From Williamsia sp. CHRR-6 (GTDB lineage Bacteria; Actinomycetota; Actinomycetes; Mycobacteriales; Mycobacteriaceae), in assembly GCF_018474015.1 (NCBI RefSeq), contig NZ_JAHCSG010000004.1:124001-188000 (forward strand): a DNA stretch of 64,000 nt, read 5' to 3'. This document shows positions 34,920 to 43,804 of the stretch, piece by piece. The notes below the pieces were generated by a model. It was given only the letters and a program-made list of their open reading frames with translations, was not told the DNA's origin and searched no databases. How positions within the stretch are numbered: the stretch's first letter is position 1; each line of letters begins with the position of its first letter. Made by a program: the position numbers and the translations under genes.

Positions 34920-35483
34920 ATGGCCGCCACCGACCGTCGACGCCAGCGAACCGTGGCCGCAGTATGTACCGCCGCGCGCACCTTGTTCGAGGAACGCGGG
35001 TATCAAGCCGCCACCATCGCCGACATCGCCACCCACGCCGAGGTGTCGGTCAGCACCATCTACGAGAACTTCCCCGGCGGCAAACAGGACATCTACCTGG
35101 CGCTGGCCGATCAGGCCGTGGTGGCCAACGAACACATCATCGACGAGGCCGTGCGCCGCTGCACCCCTGAGGACCGCGCCGGGGAGGTGTTCGACGCCTA
35201 CGTGCGATTCCACCGCGACGACGACCAGCTGGCCTTCCGACTCATCGCTCTCGCCGACGCCCTGAGCCCGTCGGCCCGATTCGACGACATCCGCCGCGAC
35301 TTCGGCGAACGCATCGCCGCGGTCCTGGTGCGCGCGGTGGGCGAACACGGCGACCTGGCCCGCACCGCGGCCACCTGGGCTGCGGTCAACGGGCTGTTCT
35401 CCGCGCGCACCCAGGGCTTCATCGACGACGACCTGCTGGACCAGGCACTGGCATCCACCCGTAGCTGGGCAACGGGGACCTGA
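34920..35483 (+). CDS. TetR-family regulator
   Basis: A 187-residue TetR protein with a standard HTH at about residues 6-52 (…[30 protein letters not shown]…) and a TetR_C-type helical domain. It is divergent from the SDR gene and separated from dprE1 by only 44 bp, so read-through into dprE1 is possible. The ATG at 34920 leaves the HTH complete; an upstream in-frame start is not needed. Control of the SDR and itself is the simplest role. Confidence 0.87.
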   Translation: MAATDRRRQRTVAAVCTAARTLFEERGYQAATIADIATHAEVSVSTIYENFPGGKQDIYLALADQAVVANEHIIDEAVRRCTPEDRAGEVFDAYVRFHRDDDQLAFRLIALADALSPSARFDDIRRDFGERIAAVLVRAVGEHGDLARTAATWAAVNGLFSARTQGFIDDDLLDQALASTRSWATGT

Positions 35484-35527
35484 ACGGCGGCCCGAGCTGC
35501 CTGGATGAGGCAGTAGTCTGGCAGGCG

Positions 35528-36967
35528 ATGTCTACCGTGAAAACGCCCCTGACCGGCCGGGGCGAGCTGCCGATCGAGACCCGCCGGTTGATGGGGTGGA
35601 GTCGCACCACCCCCATCGAGGGCCACGTGCTCTCCACTCCTGATCTCGACGTGATCGCCGACGCCGTAGCCCGCGTCGCCGACGACAACGCCGACAAGCC
35701 TGCCCACCTGCAGCGCGGGGTCATCGCGCGGGGGCTGGGCCGCTCGTACAACGAATCGGCCCAGAACGTCGGTGGCCTCACCATCGACATGACGCGGCTC
35801 AAGAAGATCCACTCGATCGACGCGCAGACCGCCATCGCCGACGTGGAAGCCGGTGTCGACCTCGACACCCTGATGAAGACGGCGTTGCCGTACGGGCTGT
35901 GGGTTCCGGTGCTACCCGGCACCCGGCAGGTCACCATCGGCGGTGCCATTGCTCACGACATCCACGGCAAGAACCACCACAGCGCGGGCAGCTTCGGCAA
36001 CCACGTCACCGAGATGACCCTGCTGCGCGCCGACGGTCGGATCATCACCATCACCCCCACCGGCACCCCCGACGACCCGGACGCGTCGATCTTCTGGGCC
36101 ACCATCGGCGGTATCGGGCTGACCGGATTGATCCTGCGGGCTAAGATCGCGATGACCCGCACCGAGACCGCGTACTTCATCGCCGACGGCACCGTCACCC
36201 GCAGCCTGGACGAGACCATCGCCCTGCACACCGACGGCAGCGAGCACAACTACACCTACAGCTCGGGCTGGTTCGACGCGATCAGCGCGCCGCCGAAGCT
36301 CGGTCGCGGCACCTTCTCGCGCGGCTCGCTGGCCACGCTGGATCAGCTGCCCGACGACTTGGCCCGAAACCCGTTGGCGTTCACGGGCAAAACTCTGCTG
36401 ACATTCCCCGACATCTTCCCCAACGGCTTGGCCAACAAGTTCAACTTCAGCCTGGTAGGCGAGGCCTACTACCGGATGGGTGGCAACTACACCGGAAAGA
36501 TCCAGAGCCTCACCGCCTTCTACCATCCGCTGGACCTGTTCGGTGACTGGAACCGGGCCTACGGTTCGAAAGGCTTTCTGCAGTATCAGTTCATCGTCCC
36601 GGTGGAGGCGGTCGAGGAGTTCAAACAGATCATCATCGACATCCAGGCCTCGGGACATGTCAGCTTCCTCAACGTGTTCAAGCTGTTCGGCGAGGGCAAT
36701 CAGGCGCCGTTGAGCTTCCCGATGGAGGGTTGGAACATCTGCGTCGACTTCCCCATCAAGCGTGGGCTGCACGAGTTCTGCACCGAACTCGACCGGCGGG
36801 TGCTGGCGATGGGCGGGCGGCTCTACACCGCCAAGGACTCGCGGACCACCGCCGAGACCTTCCACGCCATGTACCCGCAGATCGACGACTGGATCGCCAC
36901 CCGACGTCGGGTGGACCCCACCGGGGTGTTCATGTCCGACATGGCGCGTCGTCTCGAACTGTCCTGA
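35528..36967 (+). CDS. dprE1: Decaprenylphosphoryl-beta-D-ribose 2'-oxidase
   Basis: The 479-residue flavoprotein oxidises the 2'-hydroxyl of decaprenylphosphoryl ribose in the first half of epimerisation to decaprenylphosphoryl arabinose, the sole arabinose donor for cell-wall arabinan. The FAD-binding region is [16 protein letters not shown] and [20 protein letters not shown], with the substrate domain following. The Cys that benzothiazinones modify in mycobacteria (Cys387 there) is present as Cys405 in [10 protein letters not shown]. It is followed by dprE2 after an 88-bp gap containing short repeats. Confidence 0.96.
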   Translation: MSTVKTPLTGRGELPIETRRLMGWSRTTPIEGHVLSTPDLDVIADAVARVADDNADKPAHLQRGVIARGLGRSYNESAQNVGGLTIDMTRLKKIHSIDAQTAIADVEAGVDLDTLMKTALPYGLWVPVLPGTRQVTIGGAIAHDIHGKNHHSAGSFGNHVTEMTLLRADGRIITITPTGTPDDPDASIFWATIGGIGLTGLILRAKIAMTRTETAYFIADGTVTRSLDETIALHTDGSEHNYTYSSGWFDAISAPPKLGRGTFSRGSLATLDQLPDDLARNPLAFTGKTLLTFPDIFPNGLANKFNFSLVGEAYYRMGGNYTGKIQSLTAFYHPLDLFGDWNRAYGSKGFLQYQFIVPVEAVEEFKQIIIDIQASGHVSFLNVFKLFGEGNQAPLSFPMEGWNICVDFPIKRGLHEFCTELDRRVLAMGGRLYTAKDSRTTAETFHAMYPQIDDWIATRRRVDPTGVFMSDMARRLELS

Positions 36968-36974
36968 CCCCCGC

Positions 36975-37019
36975 GCGCACCCGGACCTAGGCGCATATCC
37001 GGACCCAAGCGCACACCCG
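36975..37019. repeat. Three degenerate direct repeats in the dprE1-dprE2 gap
   Basis: Units beginning GCGCAC or GCGCAT and followed by CCGGACC occur at 36975, 36991 and 37009 (16-18 bp period, the third truncated). They sit between the dprE1 stop and the dprE2 ribosome-binding site. The function is unknown; slipped-strand duplication would account for them. Confidence 0.5.
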
Positions 37020-37055
37020 TTGCCCCGCTTGTCTTCTGATGTGAAGGAACCTCCC

Positions 37056-37817
37056 ATGATCAACGCCGTCGGCGTGCCCAAGTCCCTGCTGCTGCTCGGC
37101 GGCAGCTCCGAGATCGGGCTGGCCATCTGCGCCGAGTACCTGAAGAAGGGTCCAATGCGGGTCATCCTGGCCACCGTGCCCGGCGACCCGGCCGCGCCCG
37201 CTGCGGTCGAGACGATGAAGGCGGCCGGTGCGTCGTCGGTGGAGACCATCGACTTCGACGCCCTGGCCTTCGACACCCACCCCGAGGTGATCGGGAAGGC
37301 GTTCGCCGGCGGCGACATCGATGTGGCGATCGTCGCGTTCGGTCTGCTCGGTGACGCCGAGGAACTGTGGCAGAACCAGCCCAAGGCCGTGCAGATCGCC
37401 GGCATCAACTACACCGCCGCGGTGTCGGTGGGGGTCCTGTTGGCCGAGCACATGCGCAGCCAGCGCCACGGCCAGATCATCGCGATGAGCTCGGCCGCCG
37501 GAGAACGCGTGCGCCGCAGCAACTTCGTCTACGGCTCCACCAAGGCCGGCCTCGACGGCTTCTACCTCGGTTTGGGTGAGGCGGTGAAACCCGACGGGGT
37601 GAACGTGCTGGTGATCCGCCCTGGTCAGGTGCGCACCCGCATGTCGGCTGGGGTGAAGGAAGCCCCGCTGACGGTGAACAAGGAAGACGTGGCCACCCTG
37701 GCGGTGATCTCCGCCGAGAAGGGCAAGGACCTGGTGTGGGCGCCGCCGCCGTTCCGGTTCGTGATGATGATCCTGCGGCACATCCCGCGACCCATCTTCC
37801 GCAAGCTCCCCATCTGA
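37056..37817 (+). CDS. dprE2: Decaprenylphosphoryl-2-keto-beta-D-erythro-pentose reductase
   Basis: The 253-residue SDR reduces the 2'-keto intermediate made by DprE1 to decaprenylphosphoryl arabinose using NADH. The cofactor motif is [13 protein letters not shown], the catalytic Ser lies in [16 protein letters not shown] and the Tyr-x3-Lys is YGSTK, exactly as in mycobacterial DprE2. The ATG at 37056 has an AAGGAAC ribosome-binding site. It stands between dprE1 and aftA in the conserved arabinan locus order. Confidence 0.95.
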   Translation: MINAVGVPKSLLLLGGSSEIGLAICAEYLKKGPMRVILATVPGDPAAPAAVETMKAAGASSVETIDFDALAFDTHPEVIGKAFAGGDIDVAIVAFGLLGDAEELWQNQPKAVQIAGINYTAAVSVGVLLAEHMRSQRHGQIIAMSSAAGERVRRSNFVYGSTKAGLDGFYLGLGEAVKPDGVNVLVIRPGQVRTRMSAGVKEAPLTVNKEDVATLAVISAEKGKDLVWAPPPFRFVMMILRHIPRPIFRKLPI

Positions 37818-37830
37818 GTCCCGGCCCCCG

Positions 37831-37880
37831 GTGACGACTGCGCCCGTGACGACTGCGCCTGTGACGACTGGGCCGGTGAG
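37831..37880 (+). repeat. 15-bp repeats giving four in-frame GTG starts for aftA
   Basis: GTGACGACTGCGCC-type 15-bp units begin at 37831, 37846 and 37861, with a fourth diverged GTG at 37876. Each encodes Val-Thr-Thr-Ala/Gly-Pro and each GTG is in frame with AftA, so any could initiate translation. No strong ribosome-binding site distinguishes them. Confidence 0.6.
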
Positions 37881-39768
37881 GACTGCCGCTCACCTCCTGC
37901 GGGCCATCGGGTCGGTGGCTGCGGCCGGTGTGGTGGCAGGCGTGGTCGCCTCGGTCGGGCTGTACGCCATCGCGCAGGTCCAGTGGCCGGCGTTCAACTC
38001 CTCCAACGTCAACGCTGCCCTGACCACCCTCGGGCAGACCGTGGCCATCGTGATGTTGACGGCAGCGGCGTTGGCGGCCCGCGCGGGCCGGTGGCGGCAC
38101 TGGACGGGCCCGTTGAGCTGGGTGGGCATCTCCGGGTTCGCCACCGTCACCCTGGCCATGCCGCTGGGCGCCACCAAGCTGTACCTGTTCGGTATCTCGG
38201 TGGATCAGCAGTTCCGCACCGAGTACCTCACCCGGTTCACCGACACCTCCGCCCTGGCCGACATGACCTACAAGGGGTTGGCGCCGTACTACCCGGCCGG
38301 CTGGTTCTGGTTGGGCGGTCGCTACGCCGTGCTCACCGGCCAGCCCGGCTGGGAGGCGTTCAAACCGTGGGCCATCATCTCCATCGCGGTGGCCGCCACC
38401 GTGGCGATGGTGTTGTGGACCAGGATGATTCCCACCCCCAAGGCCATCGCCGCCACCCTCGCCTCCACCGCGTTGACCATCTATTACGCCGGCCCCGAAC
38501 CGTATGCCGCCGTGCTGATCGTGTTGGGCGCGCCGATGATGGTCATCACCCTGCACGCCCTGCGATCCGGGTCGCGTCCGGCGATCGTGGCGGCCGGCTT
38601 GTTCTTCGGGTTCAGCGCCACCTTCTACACCCTGTTCACCGGTCTGTTCGCCCTGACCGCCATCGTGATGACCGGATACCTGCTGGTGACGGCGTGGCGA
38701 TCGGTGACCAACAGCGCAGTCCATCGTGATGCACTGCGCGCGCAACGTCGTCGCCTGGTACTTGCCCACGGCGCACGCCTGCTGGCTGTGGGGGTGCTCT
38801 CGGGGGTGGTGGCGTTGAGCGTGTGGGGCCCGTATCTGTTTGCGCGCCTGCGTAACCGACCGGCCAGTGGCGGCACCGCCGAGCACTATCTGCCCGGTAG
38901 CGGCGCCACCCTGCCCACCCCGATGCTGCATCTGAGCCTGGTGGGGGCGTTGTGTTTCGCCGGGTTCGGATGGTTGTTGCTGCGCAACCGAACTCGAACC
39001 ATCTCGCTGGCCCTTGGGCTGACGGTGATGACCATCTACCTGTTCTGTCTGCTGTCGATGGCGTTGACCGCCAAGGGGACCACCCTGTTGGCGTTCCGGC
39101 TGGAGCCGCTACTGGCGGTGATCCTGGCTGTGGCCGGGGTGTTCGGTGTGGCTGAGCTGGCTCGCGCGCTGGGCCAGCGGATGGGTGACGTGGGTTTCGT
39201 GGTGGTGGCCACCGGAGTGGTCTCGGCAATCGCGTTGTCGCAGAACATTCCTGCTCACCTGTCCAGCGAGATCACCATCGCCTACACCGACACCGACGGC
39301 AACGGTGTGCGGGCCGACAAACGGCCGCCGGGTGCGCAGTCGTATTTTCCGCAGATCGACACACTGGTTCGGCAGCAGACCGGAGCGCCCCGCAGGGACA
39401 CGGTGGTGTTGACCGCCGACTACGGATTCCTGTCGGTGTACCCGTACTACGGATTCCAGGGACTCACGTCCCACTACGCAAACCCGTTGGCGGAGTTCGA
39501 CAAACGGGCCACCGCGATCGAGGAGTGGTCGGGTTTCACCACGCCCGACCAGCTGGTGGCCGCACTCGACGCGTCGCCGTGGACGCCGCCGCGGGTGTTC
39601 CTGTTCCGTTATAGTGCCGACGGGTATGCGCTGCGGTTGGCCACCGACGTCTACCCCAACGACCCCAACGTCAAGCGCTACACCGTGACGTTCGCCCCTG
39701 CCCTGTTCACCGACCCGCGGTTCACCGTGACCACCGTGGGTCCCTTCGTCCTGGTGGTGCGCCGATGA
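37831..39768 (+). CDS. aftA: Galactan 5-O-arabinofuranosyltransferase AftA
   Basis: A 645-residue GT85 membrane enzyme with about eleven spans and a C-terminal periplasmic domain (from about residue 475). It transfers the first arabinofuranose residue from decaprenylphosphoryl arabinose onto galactan, priming arabinan synthesis. The typical early loop with GISVDQQFRTEYLTRF (catalytic acidic residues) and the downstream LAPYYPAGWFW block are present. The start is ambiguous because of the in-frame GTG repeats; GTG 37831 is the outermost. It follows dprE2 by 13 bp and overlaps the next gene by 4 bp. Confidence 0.94.
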   Translation: MTTAPVTTAPVTTGPVRTAAHLLRAIGSVAAAGVVAGVVASVGLYAIAQVQWPAFNSSNVNAALTTLGQTVAIVMLTAAALAARAGRWRHWTGPLSWVGISGFATVTLAMPLGATKLYLFGISVDQQFRTEYLTRFTDTSALADMTYKGLAPYYPAGWFWLGGRYAVLTGQPGWEAFKPWAIISIAVAATVAMVLWTRMIPTPKAIAATLASTALTIYYAGPEPYAAVLIVLGAPMMVITLHALRSGSRPAIVAAGLFFGFSATFYTLFTGLFALTAIVMTGYLLVTAWRSVTNSAVHRDALRAQRRRLVLAHGARLLAVGVLSGVVALSVWGPYLFARLRNRPASGGTAEHYLPGSGATLPTPMLHLSLVGALCFAGFGWLLLRNRTRTISLALGLTVMTIYLFCLLSMALTAKGTTLLAFRLEPLLAVILAVAGVFGVAELARALGQRMGDVGFVVVATGVVSAIALSQNIPAHLSSEITIAYTDTDGNGVRADKRPPGAQSYFPQIDTLVRQQTGAPRRDTVVLTADYGFLSVYPYYGFQGLTSHYANPLAEFDKRATAIEEWSGFTTPDQLVAALDASPWTPPRVFLFRYSADGYALRLATDVYPNDPNVKRYTVTFAPALFTDPRFTVTTVGPFVLVVRR

Positions 39769-40514
39769 CCGATTTCGAGTTGACAACCGTCTCCACCGAA
39801 ACCGGTCAAGCCCACCTGGTGCACACCGAGCACGTGAACTGGGTTCTGCTACAAGATGATCGGGGTGTCACGCTGATCGACGGCGGCTATCCGAAGCTGG
39901 CGCCGACGGTGGCGCGGTCGATCGAGGCCATCGGGGCCGGGATCGGTGATGTGCGCGCGGCCCTGCTCACCCACGCCCACGTCGACCACATCGGCGGGTT
40001 GCGGGTGCTGGCGGGCGAGCACGGTTTCCCGGTGTACGCCCACCCTGAGGAGGTGGGCCACGTGCAGCGCCTCTACCTGCAGCAGGCATCGCCGGGGGGT
40101 GTGATCGCGTTGGCCTACCGGCCGCGGGTGCTGCGGTGGTTGGCCGAGGTGATCCCCATGGGCGCCCTGGACAAGAGTGGGATCGACTCGTGCACAGCGT
40201 TTCCCGACGACGAACCGCTGGATCTGCCGGGTCGGCCGCTTCCGGTGCCCATCCCCGGCCACACCAGTGGACACTGCGGATACCTGGTGGCCGACGGGAC
40301 CGTGCTGTGCTCGGGCGACTCGTTGATCACCGGCCACGGATTCTCCGGCTCACGCGGACCGCAGCTGCTGCACCCGATCTTTCATCACGACCTTCCCACC
40401 AACCGCGACTCGCTGGCCACCCTGCGAGACCTGCCCGCCACCACCGTTTTCCCCGGTCACGGCCTGCCCTTCCACGGCACCGTCGCCGAGGCGATCGACC
40501 AGGCGCTGGGGTAG
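39765..40514 (+). CDS. MBL-fold metallo-hydrolase
   Basis: A 249-residue metallo-beta-lactamase-fold protein. The zinc-binding motif is THAHVDHIGG (about 66-75), followed by the His in IPGHTSGHCGY, Asp in CSGDSL and the final His in FPGHG. The fold occurs in glyoxalase II, lactonases and thioesterases; no substrate can be assigned. It is translationally coupled to aftA (ATGA), which is unusual and suggests a cell-envelope role, but that is inference. It ends one base from the convergent membrane-protein gene. Confidence 0.85.
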   Translation: MTDFELTTVSTETGQAHLVHTEHVNWVLLQDDRGVTLIDGGYPKLAPTVARSIEAIGAGIGDVRAALLTHAHVDHIGGLRVLAGEHGFPVYAHPEEVGHVQRLYLQQASPGGVIALAYRPRVLRWLAEVIPMGALDKSGIDSCTAFPDDEPLDLPGRPLPVPIPGHTSGHCGYLVADGTVLCSGDSLITGHGFSGSRGPQLLHPIFHHDLPTNRDSLATLRDLPATTVFPGHGLPFHGTVAEAIDQALG

Positions 40515-40515
40515 C

Positions 40516-42102
40516 TCAGCCGGTGCTGCTGCAGGTGGCGGGCTGTTCGGAGAGCACCCCGCGTACCGTCAACACTCCTTCGAGGGCGTAGTCGCCGGGG
40601 GCATCGACCTGCAGGGTGATCCAGCCCTCTGGGGTCTCGGTGATGCAGCCGAGCTGTTGGCGGTCATAGAGGTTGCGCGCCACCAGGTATCGGTTGGGCC
40701 GGATCTGGATGGGGTGGGCGTTGGTGTCGGGGACCCGCACGATCATCTGGGCGGGATCTTGCGCCAGCAGCCGCAGCGGCGAGCCGACGATGGGCTGCGG
40801 TCGGTCCACCTCATACACCGTCCAATCCTTGTTCGACCAGGTCTTGCGGAGGTAGCTCAGTCCCGTGTTCACCAGGGCCGCTTCGGGTTTCGCCTGGCGC
40901 AGCGGCTCGGTGGCCACCGCCACGTAACTCACCGCGTTCTCGTCCAACCAGGCCCGATACGACTCGGGGGTCAACGCATCCTTGAGGTAGAAGATGGGGT
41001 TGAACCTCGAGTCGGACTGGTTCTCCCACCCGCGTGCCAGCGAGATGACCGGTCCCAGCTCGTGCGAGCCGGCGTGGGTACGCGCGTCGATGAGCTCCAC
41101 CCGGTGGTTGATCAGCTTGGGCGCCTGCAGCAGAACCTTTTTCAGCGGATCGTAGTCCTGCTTGGTGTCGCCGGCGTCAGCGACGGCCACCTGATCGGCC
41201 ACCGCCACGAACCCCGCGTAGCTCACCGCGGGCGCCAGCGCGATGACCAGGATGGGAATGGCCGTACGCGAGTAGTAGACCACCACGCAGGGCAACACCA
41301 GGCAGAAGAACCGGCTGATGTTGGAGCCCACCCCGTTGGGGACGGCGAAGATGACCAGTGCAGCCACCACGGCGATCGGGGTGATCCACCGCTGTGGCCG
41401 TTCGGTCAACGCCACCCCCGCCCCGGCTGCGATCGCCAGGTTCCAGGCCAGTGTGGTCCACGGAAAGCCCTGTGCCCCAGGCGCTCCGAACAGGATGAAC
41501 GGCACGGCCACACCCAGCCCAGATCCGATGAGGACGGTCCACACCTTGACCGAACGGGGATGGGCCAGCAGGAACGCCACCCCGGCCATACCCACGAAAC
41601 TGGGCGCCAACGGGCTGGCCAGGCCGGAGAACACCATCAGCACCCCAGCCCAGGTGGTGTGGCCGCGCTGCACCACCACCAGCGCCCCGATGGCGATCAC
41701 CGCACCGACGGCGAACGCCACCCGACCCGACATCATGTTGAACACCGCGGCCATCGCGATGGCCCAGGTGAACAGTTGTGGACGCACGGCATCGCGAGCC
41801 AGCGGATAGGCCAGCAACGCGATGGCCATGGTGGCGATGGCCAGCAACGGCAGCGACCCGATGGCCGCCGACAGCTTGGGCACGATCAGCGAGTAGCTGC
41901 CCGGCGACACCCCACCGAACCAGCTGAACCAGTAGCCCAGACCCACCCCCGAGCGAGCGGCCTGCTCACGCGCGATGGCGGCTTGCAGATCACCCAGCGC
42001 GGGCCGGAAGACCAGCAGCAGCGTGGTGGCCACACCGGCCACGAGAAACGGCAACGCCCAGTGGCGTAGGCGCTCCGCGCGAGCTGCGGTGGTCGGCGTC
42101 AT
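40516..42102 (-). CDS. Multi-pass membrane protein, GT-C-like, function unknown
   Basis: The 528-residue protein has about eleven to thirteen hydrophobic spans in its first 320 residues and a soluble, probably extracytoplasmic C-terminal domain of about 200 residues. The topology and the acidic/aromatic first outer loop (…YWFSWFGGVSPGSYSL…, about 57-72) resemble GT-C glycosyltransferases that use polyprenyl-phosphate sugars. I cannot name the family. Its place between aftA and the emb genes suggests a role in cell-wall polysaccharide synthesis. Its stop lies one base from the MBL gene, and it starts 3 bp after the end of the PAP2 gene, so the two are cotranscribed. Confidence 0.75.
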   Translation of the reverse strand: MTPTTAARAERLRHWALPFLVAGVATTLLLVFRPALGDLQAAIAREQAARSGVGLGYWFSWFGGVSPGSYSLIVPKLSAAIGSLPLLAIATMAIALLAYPLARDAVRPQLFTWAIAMAAVFNMMSGRVAFAVGAVIAIGALVVVQRGHTTWAGVLMVFSGLASPLAPSFVGMAGVAFLLAHPRSVKVWTVLIGSGLGVAVPFILFGAPGAQGFPWTTLAWNLAIAAGAGVALTERPQRWITPIAVVAALVIFAVPNGVGSNISRFFCLVLPCVVVYYSRTAIPILVIALAPAVSYAGFVAVADQVAVADAGDTKQDYDPLKKVLLQAPKLINHRVELIDARTHAGSHELGPVISLARGWENQSDSRFNPIFYLKDALTPESYRAWLDENAVSYVAVATEPLRQAKPEAALVNTGLSYLRKTWSNKDWTVYEVDRPQPIVGSPLRLLAQDPAQMIVRVPDTNAHPIQIRPNRYLVARNLYDRQQLGCITETPEGWITLQVDAPGDYALEGVLTVRGVLSEQPATCSSTG

Positions 42103-42105
42103 GCG

Positions 42106-43005
42106 TTAGACGGTATGCCCCAGGCGTCGACGCTCGAGATGGGAGTTCCAGAGTTGCCGTATGCCCAGCGCGATCCCGGTGCCGGCAGCCAGCACGGCCA
42201 GGCCCGCGACCACGTCGAGGAAGTAGTGGTTACCGGTGGCCATCACCGTGAAATAGGTGGTGATCGGGTACAGCAGCCCCAACACCCGAACCCAGGTGCG
42301 GCGAGCCAGGAAGAACAGGGTGAGCCCGCACCACGTGGCCCACGCACAGTGCAGCGACGGCATGGCGGCGTACTGGTTGGAGATGGCATCCGATCCCGGT
42401 GCCCCCGACGCGGGCCACCAGCCCCACGACGACGTCTGGCTCATGATGTCGTAGAAGCCCTCGGTGGAGAGCATGCGCGGCGGGGCGGCGGGATAGACGA
42501 AGAACCCGATCAGTGCGAACAGGGTGGTGATGATGAGTCCGCCACTGTAGAGGCGATAGTGCTCGGTGCGGCGGACCATCAGCCAGATGAGCACCGCGGG
42601 GGTGACGATGAAGTGCAGCGTCGCGTATTCCAGGGCCACCACGTTGGCGACGACGGGGGTGTGGTGCACCCACTGGTTGAGCGGCCGTTCGAGGTTGATG
42701 TGCAAGAAGTTCTCGACCGAGAGGATGTCGTGCCCGTTGCGGAAGGCGATGGCGGTGACGTCGCCGACGTTGTTGCGGATGGCCGAGTACAGCGCGTACA
42801 GGCTGCCCAGCAACAGCACCTCCACCCACCAGCGGGTCGTGGAGAAGAAGGTGAGGACGGAATCGAGCAGACGGAAACGGGAGCGGGAGAGCGACGCCTT
42901 GGCCGATTCGAGCTCCGGAGAGTCGAGCTCGACACGCACGCGTCGTTCGTCGCCGATGGGCATCGCGGACGATTTGCCCGTGGGTGAGTTCTCGGCGAGA
43001 GACAT
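42106..43005 (-). CDS. PAP2-superfamily (inositol phosphorylceramide synthase-like) phosphatase
   Basis: The 299-residue membrane protein has a 60-residue cytosolic N-terminus, about six spans and PAP2 signatures: AAMPSLHCAWA (catalytic His) and GNHYFLDVVAG (nucleophile His and Asp). It belongs to the PAP2_3 group. Possible roles are dephosphorylating decaprenyl phosphate intermediates or transferring a phospho-headgroup. ATG 43005 is chosen for its excellent GGGAGG site six bases upstream, over a longer frame. It heads an operon with the GT-C-like gene. Confidence 0.85.
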   Translation of the reverse strand: MSLAENSPTGKSSAMPIGDERRVRVELDSPELESAKASLSRSRFRLLDSVLTFFSTTRWWVEVLLLGSLYALYSAIRNNVGDVTAIAFRNGHDILSVENFLHINLERPLNQWVHHTPVVANVVALEYATLHFIVTPAVLIWLMVRRTEHYRLYSGGLIITTLFALIGFFVYPAAPPRMLSTEGFYDIMSQTSSWGWWPASGAPGSDAISNQYAAMPSLHCAWATWCGLTLFFLARRTWVRVLGLLYPITTYFTVMATGNHYFLDVVAGLAVLAAGTGIALGIRQLWNSHLERRRLGHTV

Positions 43006-43280
43006 CAACGACCTCCCGGTCCTGTGCGTGGCTCCGCACACCGTATCCGCGAAACCTGGGCTTGAGCACCACCAAAAGTGCGAGATCAGATCGCACGAGG
43101 TGCCGCGATTCCTGTGAATCGCCTAAATAAAAGGTTAACGGCGGCCCACATGCAAACATCGGACACTACACGTCGCCCACCCACCCCGTGCTCTGCAAGG
43201 CACGAGGCACATCGGAAACCCTCAGGCCAGAGCGTTACAGACCGGGAACAACGCCCAACCTACAGTGATCCAGATCACCA
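43006..43280. other. Gap between PAP2 and aroQ, with an AT-richer stretch
   Basis: Apart from a CRP/GlxR-like site at 43265-43278, this 275-bp gap holds no gene. A less GC-rich patch at 43105-43155 could carry the promoter of the PAP2 operon. Confidence 0.5.
43265..43278. promoter_or_regulatory. CRP/GlxR-like binding site
   Basis: GTGATC-CA-GATCAC is a palindrome with a 2-bp centre, close to the actinobacterial CRP/GlxR consensus TGTGA-N6-TCACA. It lies 2 bp after the 3' end of aroQ and 260 bp upstream of the PAP2 start. The cAMP link would fit the cyclase elsewhere in the window, but no regulation is shown. Confidence 0.4.
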
Positions 43281-43757
43281 TCACAAAAGGGTTGCAGCCA
43301 TCCGTACCGCGTATTCGTACCCGTGCACCCCACATCCGGTGATGACGGCCGTGGCTATCGGCGAGACGTAGGAGTGGTGCCGAAACTCCTCACGCGCGGC
43401 GATGTTGCTGATGTGTACCTCGATGATCGGGACCTCGGGGATGACCAGTGCATCGCGCAACGCCACCGAGGTGTGCGTCCATCCACCCGGGTTGATGATG
43501 ATGGCCCCGACCGTGCCGCAGGCACCGTGCACCCAGTCGATCATCTCGCCCTCGTGGTTGGTCTGGCGTGCATGCAGCACCAGCCCCAGCTCGGCGGCGG
43601 TGTCACCGGCCAGGGTCTCCACGTCCAACAACGTCGCCGACCCGTACGTCTGCGGCTGGCGTACGCCGAGCATGTCGAGGTTGGGGCCGTTGAGCAGCAG
43701 GATGGTGCGCAGTGCAGATCCTGTGGTGTCGGGGTCGTCGGTGTCGGCGCTGGCCAT
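43281..43757 (-). CDS. aroQ: 3-dehydroquinate dehydratase, type II
   Basis: The 158-residue enzyme is of the type II (AroQ/AroD2) family. It carries out trans-dehydration of 3-dehydroquinate to 3-dehydroshikimate in the shikimate pathway. [11 protein letters not shown] near residue 22 supplies the active-site lid start, [15 protein letters not shown] the second block, and [17 protein letters not shown] the substrate-binding Asn and the region before the catalytic His (VEVHISNI-like [17 protein letters not shown]). It stands alone, away from other aro genes, and divergent from embC by 47 bp. The start is weakly supported because GAGG is only two bases away. Confidence 0.93.
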   Translation of the reverse strand: MASADTDDPDTTGSALRTILLLNGPNLDMLGVRQPQTYGSATLLDVETLAGDTAAELGLVLHARQTNHEGEMIDWVHGACGTVGAIIINPGGWTHTSVALRDALVIPEVPIIEVHISNIAAREEFRHHSYVSPIATAVITGCGVHGYEYAVRMAATLL

Positions 43758-43804
43758 GTCCTCATCGTAGGCGGCACGCCGACCTGCGGTTACGATCTGC
43801 AACT

